A DNA stretch of 64,000 nt from Arsenophonus endosymbiont of Aleurodicus floccissimus (GTDB taxonomy: Bacteria > Pseudomonadota > Gammaproteobacteria > Enterobacterales > Enterobacteriaceae): the NCBI RefSeq assembly GCF_900343025.1, contig NZ_OUND01000003.1:1-64000 (forward strand), written 5' to 3'. This document shows positions 7,591 to 18,438 of this stretch, in pieces; the first letter of the stretch is position 1; the number at the start of each line of letters is the position of its first letter. Both the position numbers and the translations under genes were made by a program. The notes beneath the pieces are model-generated. The model was given only the letters and a program-made list of their open reading frames with translations, did no database searches and was not told where the DNA came from.

Positions 7591-9435
7591 ATGCCAGAAT
7601 ATCGTTCTGCTACAACGGTCAATGGTCGTAATATGGCTGGTGCAAGGGCACTTTGGCGGGCAACAGGAATGACTGACGCTGATTTTGGTAAGCCAATTAT
7701 TGCTGTTGTCAATTCATTTACTCAATTTGTCCCTGGTCATGTGCATCTACGTGATCTTGGTCAGTTAGTTGCTAAACAAATAGAAGCCGTTGGTGGTGTG
7801 GCAAAAGAGTTTAATACCATTGCTGTTGATGATGGTATTGCTATGGGGCATGGCGGTATTTTGTATTCTTTGCCGTCAAGAGAACTTATAGCAGATTCAG
7901 TTGAATATATGGTTAATGCACATTGTGCGGATGCGATGGTTTGTATTTCTAATTGTGACAAAATCACACCAGGAATGCTGATGGCCGCGTTGCGTTTAAA
8001 TATTCCGGTTGTTTTTGTATCAGGTGGCCCGATGGAAGAAGGTAAAACCAAACTTTCTGATCAAATTATTAAACTAGATTTGGTTGATGCTATGATCAAA
8101 AGTGCAGATCCGACTGTCAGTGATAAATAAAGCGAACAAATTGAACATTCAGCCTGCCCGACTTGCGGCTCATGTTCAGGCATGTTTACCGCTAATTCAA
8201 TGAACTGTTTGACGGAAGTATTAGGATTATCTTTGCCTGGCAACGGTTCTTGACTGGCAACACATCGCGATCGTAAACAGTTATTATTGGCTGCGGGTAA
8301 ACGTATTGTTGAGATCACGAAAAAATATTATGAGCAGGATGATGACAGTGTTTTACCACGCAATATTGCCAGTAAAGCTACATTTGAAAATGCGATGACC
8401 CTTGATATTGCCATGGGCGGATCGACTAATACGGTATTACATCTATTAGCGGCAGCGCAGGAAGCTGAGGTTGATTTTACTATGGCAGACATTGATCGGT
8501 ATCACGTAAAGTACCGCATTTGTGTAAAGTAGCACCGAGTATTGCCAAATATCATATGGAAGATGTTCATCGAGCCGGTGGGGTGATCGCTATTTTAGGT
8601 GAATTAGATCGCGCGCAATTACTTAATCGTCAGGTAAAAAATATTCTTGGTTTGAACGTCACTCAAATGTTAGCGCAGTATGATGTCATATTGACGCAAG
8701 ATGATGCAGTGAAACAGATGTATGCCAGCAGGGCCGGCTGGTATTTGCACTACTCAAGCATTTTCACAAATATGTCGTTGGCCATCTTTAGATCTTGATC
8801 GTCAAACAGGCTGTATTCGCAATTTAGCTCATGCATATAATCAGGATGGAGGGCCGTCGGTTTTATTTGGCAACCTTGCTGAAGATGGCTGTATTGTCAA
8901 AACCGCTGGTGTTGATGAAAATTGTCTGACATTTCGTGGTTTGACAAAGGTATTTGATAGTCAAGAAGAGGCTGTAGCAGCAATATTGAGTGGTAAGATA
9001 GTGGCTGGTGACATAATGGTAATTCATTATGAAAGACCAAGAGGAGGGCCAGGCATGTAGGAAATGCTTTATCCAACTTCTTATTTTAAATCAATGGGAT
9101 TAGCGAGTAGCTGTGCATTAGTTACTGATGATCGCTTTTCTGGTGGTAGCTCTGGATTATCAATTGGCTATATTTCGCTAGAAACGGCAAGTGGCGGTTT
9201 GATTGCGTTGATTGAAGATGGCGATCTTATTGATATTCCTGCTCGCAAGATTGCCTTAAATATCAATAACGAAATATTGCATCAACGTAAGCAATCTGAA
9301 TTAAAGCGTGGTGAAAAAGCATGGACGTCACGCAAGCGTGAACGTAAAGTTTCTTTTGCACTATGCGCTTATGCTGCATTAGCAACAACTGCAGATAAGG
9401 GGCCAGTGCGTGATAAAACGAAGCTGGGGGAATAA
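7591..9435 (+). pseudogene. ilvD: Dihydroxy-acid dehydratase, pseudogene
   Basis: The start [20 protein letters not shown] is nearly E. coli-like. Lesions are TAA at 8128-8130 (after SADPTVSDK), TGA at 8251-8253 (after SLPGNGS), frameshifts near 8510 and 8740, and TAG at 9058-9060 (RPRGGPGM, then stop, then EMLYPTS). The Fe-S cluster cysteine regions ([11 protein letters not shown] and [10 protein letters not shown]) and the C-terminal substrate motif ([11 protein letters not shown]) are still readable. The normal length is about 616 residues. The enzyme dehydrates dihydroxyvalerates in Ile/Val synthesis. At least five lesions mark it as clearly dead. Confidence 0.95.
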
Positions 9436-9436
9436 A

Positions 9437-10982
9437 ATGGCGCTTTCTTCTTTGCAAAGTTTACCATCGGCAGTGGATTATTTAACCGCGTCGCTAAAAG
9501 CGCCAGTTTATCAATTAGCACAAATCACCCCATTACAGGAGATGAAAAAAATCTCCGAACGGTGTTTGATAATGTCATTTTGGTTAAGCGTGAAGATCTT
9601 CAATTAATGCATCGTTTTAAGTTACGTGGCGCTTATAGCATGATTTCTGGTTTGTGTCAGCACAGCAGCGAGCTAATGGTGTCATTACCGCTTCGGCCGG
9701 TAATCATGCGCAAGGTGTTGTGTTATCGGCTAGTCGGCCAGTCGGATAGGGATCCCGGCATTGATTGTGATGCCATTAGCCACTGCTGATATTAAAGTTG
9801 ATGCTGTTCGGCGGTTGCAGGCTGCAGTGCTTTTATATGGGGTAAATTTTGATGAGGCGAAAGCTAAAGCGATTGAAATTGCTCATCAGCAAGGATACAC
9901 CTATGTGCCACCTTTTGATCATCCGGTAGTGATTGCGGGTCAAACAACAATAGCGATGGAATTGTTACACAAGCTCCTCACCTTGATCATGTTTTTGTGC
10001 CGGTTGGTGGTGGAGGATTGATTGCCGGTGTAGCGATCTTGATCAAACAATTAATGCCTGAAATTAAAATTATTGCTGTTGTGGCAGAAGATGCCGCTTG
10101 TCTCAAGGCCGCTTTAGCAGCCGGGTATCCGATAGATTTACCCAGTGTTGGCTTATTTGCTGAGGGGGTAGCCGTTAATCGTATTGGCGATGAAAATTTT
10201 CAGCTGTGTCAAAAATATGTCGATAATCTTATTACGGTCAATAGTGATAATATTTGTGCTGCGATTAAAGATTTATTCGAAGAGGTTCGGTGCTATCGCC
10301 GAGCCAGCAGGGGTAGTGGCATTAGCCGGTTTTAAAAAATATGTTCAGCAGCATGACATAAAAGGTAAACGTTTAGCGCATATTTTAACGGGTGCTAATA
10401 TCAATTTTCATGGTTTACGTTATGTTTCAGAGCGTTGTGAATTAGGCGAACAACGAGAAGCATTATTCGCTGTCACCATCCTTGAGCAACAAGAAAGTTT
10501 TTTGCGTTTCTACCAAGTATTAGGTAAGCGTAGTGTTACTGAATTTAATTATCGCTATAGCGACATAAATTCAGAGTAAGAGCGTATTTTTGTTGGTGTC
10601 CGGTTGAGCTATGGGGTTGACGAATCTGTTGACATTGTTGCTGACTTACTACAACAAGCTGATTATGACGTTACCGATCTTTCTCATGATGAAATGGCTA
10701 GGCTCCATGTGCGTTATATGGTGGGTGGAGGCTATTAAGTTTTGTTTTTTCAGAGTCACCTGGCGCGCTACTTAAGTTTTTGCAAACATTAGGTAGCTAT
10801 TGGATATTACCCTTTTCCATTATCCCAGTTATAACACTGATTATGGGCGTGTTTTAGCGGCATTTGAACTATCCGGTTCTGAAGCCCTTTTTGAGCACCA
10901 TCTCGCTGCAAAAGCGGCGCATGGTCAGTTATTGACTGCGCATATTGGCAACAGTCAGCAACTGCCAGAATGCTCGAATTAA
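9437..10982 (+). pseudogene. ilvA: Threonine deaminase, pseudogene
   Basis: The start MALSSLQSLPSAVDYLTASL is 2 nt after the ilvD stop. Frameshifts near 9565, 9750, 9985 and 10280 split the PLP domain. Recognisable pieces are FKLRGAYSMISG (PLP-binding Lys), FVPVGGGGLIAGVAILIKQL (phosphate-binding Gly loop) and the regulatory ACT-like part GANINFHGLRYVSERCELGE. A TAA interrupts near 10577, and more lesions follow before ITLFHYPSYNTDYGRVLAAF. The last ~40 residues are missing, and the ORF runs straight into the 3' end of convergent ilvY. The enzyme commits threonine to isoleucine synthesis. Confidence 0.93.
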
Positions 10983-11824
10983 TGGTTCATTAAGACGTTT
11001 ATTTAAAACACAAACGCCAAGATCAAAAGGTTCAACGGGCGAAATAGGGTCAAGCTGTAGAATACGATGGCGGATCGATTTTGGGCTATTATGAACCACA
11101 ACCTTTGGTATTAATGCAATACCATAACCGAGCGCAACCATCGATACAATAGCTTCATGGCCTGACACGGTAGCATAAATTAACAGATTATTAATAGCTT
11201 GGTGTTGAAACCAAATTGTAATTTTTTGGCGGGTAGGTCCGTGCTCTGGCAGGATAAAGGGAATTTGTTGCCAGTTCGGTTGTGGTTGCGTAATTGGTTG
11301 ACGGATCGTTCCAGCTAATGACGGGGCAATCAAAACCAGCGGAATTTCACCTAATTTGTTAAATAAAATATTATCAGGTAGTTTTTCAGGTTTACCGGCA
11401 ATTGCCAAATCGGCAGCTTGCCTGGCAACTTTATTGACAGCATCCGCTGCATCGCCAGTGGTTAATTTAATTTCGATTAAAGGATAAAGTTATCAAGGAG
11501 CTTAGGTAAGTGACTATAGGCGGCAGTGACTGAGCAAAATAGGCGTAATTCACCGGTCAATAAGGCACTCTGTTGGTTAAGTGAGTGACGAAGTTGCTGA
11601 TATTCAAACAGTGTTTGTTGGGCAAATTGTTTAAATTGTTTTCCTGCTTCGGTGAGGCGTACGGTTCTATTATCACGCATAAATAAAATGTGACCAAAAC
11701 TTTCTTCTAGACGTTGTATTTGGCGAGATAATTTAGATGGACTGATATGCATTGCATTAGCAGTGCGTCCGAAGTGACAGCTATCAGCTAGATGTAAAAA
11801 TAACTTTAGATCGCGAATATTCAT
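10929..11824 (-). pseudogene. ilvY: LysR regulator IlvY, frameshifted
   Basis: The ATG at 11822-11824 is preceded by a strong AGGAGG. The protein begins MNIRDLKLFLHLADSCHFGR, with a clear HTH (AMHISPSKLSRQIQRLE). After SHLPKLLDNF the frame is broken near 11490 and ends at 11477. The other frame resumes with YPLIEIKLTTGDAADAVNKV and runs to the end (FELGVC-like block, then RAFWQLLTV). IlvY activates ilvC in response to acetolactate or acetohydroxybutyrate. There is one frameshift and otherwise good conservation, which fits loss of its only known target. The tail overlaps the degenerate end of ilvA. Confidence 0.9.
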
Positions 11825-11989
11825 CACGCCTCCTGTGATAAAAAGTGACAAGCTAATGTTGCAATTTTTGCAATATAATATTTTTGATCGCATATAGTGA
11901 TCATATAAACGCTTCTTTGTTAAATAACCTGAAAATAAAACAATAGAAAATATACAATAAGTTACTAAAATTATGAAGTAAATTAATCG

Positions 11990-13466
11990 ATGGCTAATTA
12001 TTTTAATACCTTAGATCTGCGCCAACAATTATTGTAATTAAGTAAATGTCGTTTTATGGCCCGAGATGAATTTGTTGATGGAGCCAGTTATTTAAAAGAT
12101 AAAAAAATTGTGATTGTTGGCTGTGGAGCGCAAGGTCTAAATCAGGGATTGAATATGCGTGATTCAGGTCTGGATATTGCGTATGCATTGAGCAAAGAAG
12201 CTATTGAGAAAAAGCGCCCTTCATGGTGTCAGGCGGTAGAAAATGGTTTTACTGTTGGTAGTTACAAAACATTAATTCCACAAGCCGATTTAGTCATTAA
12301 TTTAACCCCAGATAAACAACATGCTGCTGTGATAAAAGCCATTCAGCTATTAATGAAACCAGTTGCAGCATTAGGCTACTAACATGGTTTCAATATTGTT
12401 GAAATGGGTGAACAAATCCTTCAGGATATTACCGTTATTATGGTTGCGACGAAATGCCCGGGAACCGAAGTACGTGAAGAGTATCTGCGTGGTTTTGGCG
12501 TCCCAACGTTGATTGCCGTTCATCCGGAAAATGATCCGCGAGATGAAGGAATAGACATTGCGAAAGCATGGGCTGCTGCTACCGGAGGTCATCGCGCTAG
12601 TGTGCTTGCATCCTATTTTGTTGCCGAAGTAAAATCAGATCTAATGGGTGAACAAACCATCTTGTGTGGCATGCTTCAAGCCGGCTCCTTGCTTTGTTAT
12701 AATAAAATGGTTGTAGACGGTATTGAGCTGGGTTATGCAGGAAAATTATTACAATATGGTTGGGAAACAATCACCGAAGCGTTAAAGCACGGTGGTATTA
12801 CATTGATGATGGATCGTTTATCTAATCCAGCTAAATTGCGGGCATTTGCATTATCTGAACAGCTAAAAGAAATCATGGCGCCATTATTTCAGCAACATAT
12901 GGACGACATTATGTTCGGCAAATTTTCATCTACGATGATGGCAGATTGGAATAATAATGATAAAAATTTACTGTCTTGGCGGGCAGAAACCAGGCAAATA
13001 GCGTTTGAAAATTATCCAGAATATAATGGGGAAATTTTAGATCAGGATTATTTTGACCATGGTCTTTTATTAGTTGCGATGACCAAAAAGCTGGGGTTGA
13101 ATTAGCCTATGAAACTATGTTGCAAGCCGGTATTACTGCGGAGTCTGCTTATTATGAATCATTACATGAATTACCATTGATTGCCAATACCATTGCGCGG
13201 AAACGTTTATATGAGATGAATGTCGTTATTTCCGATACTGCAGAATATGGTAATTATCTATTCTCTTTTGCTGCAATACCCTTACTCAAGGATTTTATGG
13301 CAACTTTACAGCTAGGTGACTTAGCGAAAAATATGGCCGTTAGCCACATTGATAATAGGCAATTGCGGGATATCAATGCAGCGATCTGTAGTCATCCCAT
13401 TGAGGTCATAGGTAATAACTGCGTAATTATATGACTGATATGAAAGGTATTGGTTCTGTTGCATAA
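11990..13466 (+). pseudogene. ilvC: Ketol-acid reductoisomerase, pseudogene
   Basis: The start MANYFNTLDLRQQLL runs into TAA at 12035-12037 (codon 16). A second stop at 12380-12382 replaces Ser of ALGYSHGFNIVE. An extra A in an A run near 13086-13091 shifts the frame (MTKKLGLN in place of [13 protein letters not shown]). A last frameshift near 13425 precedes [12 protein letters not shown], whose stop is at 13464-13466. The NADPH Rossmann motif ([20 protein letters not shown]) and the long-form C-terminal knot region are still readable. The intact enzyme has 491 residues. It is divergent from ilvY, as in E. coli. Confidence 0.95.
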
Positions 13467-13887
13467 TGTAAACGGTAGACTTTTTCTACCGAGATATTGA
13501 TAGGATAATAATATAGCTACGCAATTTTTAAGTTTTTCCATTATACGATTGAAGTTAGAGAGCACATACTAAGTAGAATATAATTTAAACGGACACAGAT
13601 TTTTCGCTTGTCATAATAATGCAAACCACTATCGGGTATTGCTATATACCCGTATTTGGTGGGAGTTTCAAACCGAAATATCTGCTGATAGAGTCAGTAT
13701 TCGAGTGGAAAGGGAATATAAAGCGATATGATACAACATTCACTGCCTATGATTAATGCATTAATCATTAACATAATGAACAGTAAAAAAATAACGACAC
13801 TAGCATTAATTACGGAACAATAAATAGTAGAAAGTAAAAAAGAGGAGAACAAGATAGACAAACTTTTATCTAGTGCCGGTAAATTAT
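13467..13887. other. Intergenic region with three dyad-symmetric elements
   Basis: No gene is recognisable between ilvC and the RTX ORF. It contains a 7-bp stem CGGTAGA/TCTACCG (13473-13491), a 7-bp stem CGGGTAT/ATACCCG with a 6-nt loop (13633-13652), and a perfect 20-bp palindrome centred at 13758/13759. The first hairpin may be a weak terminator of ilvC, but none has a clear T tract. Confidence 0.6.
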
Positions 13888-13947
13888 TTACATAAACAAT
13901 TTAATGTTAGTTATATCATTCATCTTTCCTATGATGTTGATTTGGAA

Positions 13948-14421
13948 TTAACCGATTCCATTACCATCATGATCCAACATTAATTTCGTTAGATTTTCTT
14001 GTTCACTGTAACTAAATAACATTTCATTTTTTCTATGAGTAAAATGATCAACTAATTGAATAGCAGTAAAATTATCATCAGAGTCTATGTTAAGTGTGGA
14101 AATATCAATTTTGTCTTTACCCATCTCAAAATCGGTAATGGTATCTGGCGATTCAGACAAAGAATCATCTAGTGATAAGTAGTTAAAAGTATCATTACCC
14201 TCACCACCAGTTAATCTATCAGCGCCTTTATCACCGTATAAATTATCATTACCACTATCTCCAAATAGGTGATCGTTACCACAACCGCCGAATAAAATAT
14301 CATTCCCCTTACCACCGGATAATTTATCATCGCCGTTATTACCAAATAACATATCGTTACTGTCACTACCGAATAGATCATCGTTTTTGTCAGTACCATA
14401 GCGCATTGAATTATTTGGCAT
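13948..14421 (-). CDS. Small RTX (Ca-binding nonapeptide) repeat protein, probably truncated
   Basis: This 157-residue ORF starts MPNNSMRYGTDKNDDLFGSD, with AAGGAAA upstream of the ATG. Residues ~8-78 hold about seven RTX nonapeptides of the GGxGNDxLx type. A serralysin-like C-terminal block follows (DTITDFEMGKDKIDIS), then a DHDGNGIG end. RTX repeats bind calcium and fold as parallel beta rolls in proteins secreted by type I systems. No protease or toxin domain and no N-terminal signal is present. Past the stop, the same frame continues FQINIIGKMN to a TAA at 13888-13890, which resembles the usual ADFxIxLxG secretion tail, so the stop looks like a nonsense mutation. Neither the secretion genes nor a parent gene is nearby. 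It replaces ppiC of the E. coli order. Confidence 0.65.
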   Translation of the reverse strand: MPNNSMRYGTDKNDDLFGSDSNDMLFGNNGDDKLSGGKGNDILFGGCGNDHLFGDSGNDNLYGDKGADRLTGGEGNDTFNYLSLDDSLSESPDTITDFEMGKDKIDISTLNIDSDDNFTAIQLVDHFTHRKNEMLFSYSEQENLTKLMLDHDGNGIG

Positions 14422-14874
14422 ATAAGAATTTCCTTTATTTAGTTGTATCTGATTAGATTAGAAAATTACGCTAAAAGTACTCATAGCTTTTACTGCATTT
14501 GTGCAGATTTTTTAAAAGAGGGTTAGTGGGTAATTGTCATAAATACTCCCACTTTTAAGCAGTAACTACAATGGTAGTTTTACACTCATAGTTAGTTCAA
14601 ATATACTAGAGAGTTTAGCGTGGAGTAAATCAACGACAATAAAAACCTAACTAATTGTTTTTAAATTTTTTTATTAACGCTATGAAATAGCTTTGGAAAA
14701 GTTGCTCTAATTCGTCATGATTCGAGGGTAGAGCAACTTTATCTCTGATATGGGTTTTCAGCGATTATATTTTCATTATCCAATAGCGGGTTTTTTATGA
14801 CATTTTTTACTGATTTTCTTTTTGATACAATTTTAACTTATGATGAATAATGACAAATACTCAGTTAATAAGCT
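14422..14874. other. Intergenic region upstream of rep
   Basis: These 453 bases lie between the divergent RTX ORF and rep and contain no gene. The notable element is a long perfect hairpin at 14698-14740. The rest is A/T-rich. The rep promoter should lie after the hairpin, but I cannot pick it with confidence. Confidence 0.6.
14698..14740. terminator. Strong 12-bp hairpin, possible bidirectional terminator
   Basis: AAAGTTGCTCTA (14698-14709) is perfectly complementary to TAGAGCAACTTT (14729-14740) around a 19-nt loop. Flanking A and T residues allow terminator activity on either strand, but the T tracts are short. It sits about 135 bp before rep. It could be the terminator of a gene since deleted, such as ppiC. 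Confidence 0.45.
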
Positions 14875-16898
14875 ATGCGATTAAATTACAATCAACAACA
14901 AGTGGTTGAATATGTTGACGGTCCCTGTTTAGTGCTGGCGGGGGCGGGCTCAGGAAAAACTCGCGTTATTACTAATAAAATAGCCTACTTAATTCGTCAT
15001 TGCGGATATTTACCACGTCAGGTGGGTGGTGGCAGTCACTTTTACCAATAAAGCCGCCAGAGAGATGAAAGAACGGGCAGGATAAACGCTAGGAAAAAAA
15101 GAAACCAGAGGATTAATTGTGTCAACTTTTCATACCCTAGGATTGGAAATTATTAAACGGGAACATAGCGCATTAGGCATAAAAGCCAATTTTTCATTGT
15201 TTGATGAACACGATCAAATGGCTTTGCTAAAAGAGCTAACCTTTGATTTATTGGCAGATGATAAAGATCTGTTACGCCAATTAGCGTCAACAATTTCTAA
15301 TTGGAAAAGTGATTTATTAACTGCCAGACAAGTTATGACGCAGCTAAAATCGGAAAAAGATCAGCTGTTTGCTGAATGTTATCGGCGCTATGAATTATAT
15401 TTATCGAGCTGCAATGTGCTGGATTTTGATGATTTAATTACTAAACCAACTCGCTTGCTCGATGAGAATGAAGAGGTGCGTTCTCGTTGGCAGCAGAAGA
15501 TTCGTTATCTGCTGGTGGATGAATATCAATATACCAATACTAGCCAATATCAACTGGTTAAATTGTTAGTGGGTAAACGTGGATATTTTACCGTTGTTGG
15601 TGATGATAATCAATCTATTTATTCCTGGCGTGGTGCTCAACCACAAAATTTAGCGTTACTAAAAAACGACTTTCCTCAGCTTAATGTGATCAAATTGGAG
15701 CAAAATTATCGCTCTTCTGGCTGGGATTTTAAAAGCCGCTAATATATTGATTGCTAATAATCCGCATGTTTTTGATAAAAAGTTATTTTCTGAATTGGAT
15801 TATGGTGAAGCACTAAAAGTTATCACGGCTAATAATGAAGAGCATAAGGCAGAATGAGTGATCGGCGAATTGGTTGCCCACCATTTTATCAATAAAACCG
15901 AATATAAAGATTATGCTATTTTATATCGTGGTAACCACTAATCACGACTATTTGAAAAATTATTGTTACAAAATCGTATTCCTTACCGTATTTCAGGTGG
16001 CACTTCATTTTTTTCACGGGCAGAAATTAAAGATATATTGGCTTATTTGCGGATCCTCACTAATCCAGATAATGATAGTGCATTTCTCCGTATTGTTAAT
16101 ACACCGAAACGTGAAATTGGGCCAAAAACTATCCAAAAATTGGGTGAATGGGCGATTTTGCGCCAAAAAAGCCTGTTTAATGCTAGCTTTGATGTCGGCT
16201 TTAAACAAACTTTAACCGGCCGTAGTTTGATAGCATTGCAACATTTCACACATTGGTTAGCCAATATTGCCAAACGTGCTGAACGCGAGCCACTGCTTGC
16301 TGTCAGAGATCTACTGCATGACATTGATTATAAAAGCTGGTTATACGAAACATCAACTAGTAGCAAAGCGGCTGAGATGCGGATGAAAAATGTTAATCAA
16401 CTGTTTGGTTGGATGGATGAAATAGTTAATAGCAATGATATCGATGAGGCGATGACCTTATCGCAGGTTGTCTCGCGCTTTACATTGCTGGATATGATGG
16501 AGCGTGGAGAAACGACAGAAGATTTAGATCAGGTACAATTAATGACTCTGTATGCCTCAAAAGGATTAGAGTTTCCTTATGTTTTTTTAGTTGGTATGGA
16601 AGAAGGGTTGTTACCCCATCAAACTAGTATTGATGAAGATAATATCGATGAAGAACGCCGTCTTGCTTATGTGGGGATAACCCGTGCTCAACGAGCGTTA
16701 TTTTTTACTCATTGTCGGGAGCGACGTCAATATGGCGAACTTATTCGGCCAGAAATTAGTCGTTTTTTACATGAATTACCGCAAGATGATTTGCTCTGGG
16801 AACAAAATAAAAAGATAGTTACAGTAGAACAGCGAATGGAAAAAGGACAGTCTGCGATTGCTGATATCGGAGCAAGATTGGGGTTAAATAAAAAATAA
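14875..16898 (+). pseudogene. rep: ATP-dependent DNA helicase Rep, pseudogene
   Basis: The start [20 protein letters not shown] and Walker A GAGSGKTR are intact. Lesions are an insertion near 15025 that shifts the frame before [12 protein letters not shown] at 15083-15085 (ERAG then stop then TLG), a frameshift near 15720 after [11 protein letters not shown] at 15855-15857 and TAA at 15939-15941. Motif II reads DEYQYTN in place of DEYQDTN. The last 311 residues (from [13 protein letters not shown]) are open to a normal C-terminus. Rep is the SF1A accessory helicase that clears proteins ahead of the replisome. The intact length is about 673 residues. Confidence 0.95.
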
Positions 16899-16924
16899 AT
16901 TTTACTAACTAAAAAAGATTGAGT

Positions 16925-18430
16925 TTATTGAGTTAATTCAGTTTGTCCTTCTAGTATCAAAGGCCAATTGATATTACTTTGCCATTGAATTTCTTGCTGT
17001 AAATTTTCATAACAAAGTGGATGTTCCAATAACCATTGATGAGGTAATGTTAGGATCAAGGTTTCTTTATTTGCTCTAAGGCGTAATAACGGTATGGTAT
17101 TGTCACGACGAGGAAGAGTAAAAATAATCGCCAGTCTTAAAAGGCGACAAAGAAGAATAGCATGTTGGAGGGGGATTGCGTTTTGTTGAGTCAATTCCGC
17201 AAACTCAATTGGGCCAGTTTGATTTTTTAGCAAAGCCGCTAACAAGCGTTTTTGCATAAGCGTATAACCTGGCATATCAAGATGGCTGATGAGATAATGG
17301 GCATGGTTAGTAGCATGACGAGCGTCAATACTTAAGCCAATTTCATGTAGAGCACTGGCACCTTTTAATAGCTCATCAACTTGGTGATTATCACGATAAA
17401 AGCTTTTCTTTAATTGTGAATAAAAATATTCGGTTAGCCTTTTTACCCGATTAGCCTGCTCAATATCAACTTGAAAACGATGTTGAATATTAGCGAGTGT
17501 AACTGCGCGTATATTCTGTTTTGTGGGTAGATCAAGCATGTTATAGATTAATCCTTCACGCAATGCTCCACCTGCTAATATCATATGATCGATTTTTAAT
17601 TCTACAAATATGGCAATTAGAATAGCTAAACCACTGGGAAAAACTAGTGCACTTTCTAGCGTTAACCCTTTGATTTCCAACTCTTCTAATTTTCCCGAGG
17701 TGATCGCCACTTTTTTTAATAATTGTAATTTATATAGCGTAATACGTTCATCCATGCCATCGGCCAGCATGATTTCTTGAATCGCCTGTATTGTACCTGA
17801 AGCGCCGACACAAATTTGCCAACCTTGCTCAATAAGTTGGTTTGCGATAGGTCTAATGATCTTATGCGCGGTAGTTTCAGCTTGCGCAAAATTTTCTGCG
17901 GTTAGATTACGATCTTTAAAATAGTGTTCAAGCCAGGTAACGCAACCCATATTAAGGCTAACAAGTTGATTATGTTTAACATTGGTACCGGTAATGATTT
18001 CAGTACTACCACCACCAATATCTATCACTAGTCGTTTATCTGAACCGCCAGTAGTATATGCTACCCCCTGATAAATGAGTTGAGCTTCCTCTTCTCCAGT
18101 AATTATTCTGATGGGATGCCCTAGAATATTTTCTCCTTGCTTAATAAAGAGGTCGGCATTCTTAGCGAGACGAAGTGTTGCAGTAGCAACAATTTGCACT
18201 TGTTCAGTAGGAATATCTTGTAAATACTCGGAAAAAAGATGCAGACATTGCCAGCCACGATCCATGGCTTGTTGAGATAAATAGTTATTTTCATCGAGAC
18301 CCGCGGCCAGTCTGACTTTACGCTTGATGCGAGCAAGGGTCTGTACATAACCAGAAATTTCTCGTACTACTAACATATGAAAACTGTTAGAACCAAGATC
18401 GATTGCTGCATAAAGCGATGATTTTAACAT
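16925..18430 (-). CDS. gppA: Guanosine-5'-triphosphate,3'-diphosphate pyrophosphatase GppA
   Basis: This is an intact 501-residue Ppx/GppA family phosphatase. The phosphate-1 loop [13 protein letters not shown] lies at residues 9-21, and [10 protein letters not shown] near residue 140 is the second ATP-binding-fold motif. A C-terminal HD-like helical domain follows. GppA converts pppGpp to ppGpp and also degrades long-chain polyphosphate. The length matches E. coli (494). It lies 8 nt after rhlB on the same strand, as in the E. coli rhlB-gppA unit. Its retention suggests that the stringent alarmone system remains. Confidence 0.93.
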   Translation of the reverse strand: MLKSSLYAAIDLGSNSFHMLVVREISGYVQTLARIKRKVRLAAGLDENNYLSQQAMDRGWQCLHLFSEYLQDIPTEQVQIVATATLRLAKNADLFIKQGENILGHPIRIITGEEEAQLIYQGVAYTTGGSDKRLVIDIGGGSTEIITGTNVKHNQLVSLNMGCVTWLEHYFKDRNLTAENFAQAETTAHKIIRPIANQLIEQGWQICVGASGTIQAIQEIMLADGMDERITLYKLQLLKKVAITSGKLEELEIKGLTLESALVFPSGLAILIAIFVELKIDHMILAGGALREGLIYNMLDLPTKQNIRAVTLANIQHRFQVDIEQANRVKRLTEYFYSQLKKSFYRDNHQVDELLKGASALHEIGLSIDARHATNHAHYLISHLDMPGYTLMQKRLLAALLKNQTGPIEFAELTQQNAIPLQHAILLCRLLRLAIIFTLPRRDNTIPLLRLRANKETLILTLPHQWLLEHPLCYENLQQEIQWQSNINWPLILEGQTELTQ

Positions 18431-18438
18431 AATATTTA

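Noticed and set aside
13467-13887. A coding remnant between ilvC and the RTX ORF
   Set aside because: No frame on either strand shows protein similarity that I can recognise; only hairpins and a palindrome are supported.
14211-14399. 62-residue ORF rich in hydrophobic residues on the minus strand
   Set aside because: It is an alternative frame of the RTX repeat gene; the periodicity comes from the nonapeptide repeats.
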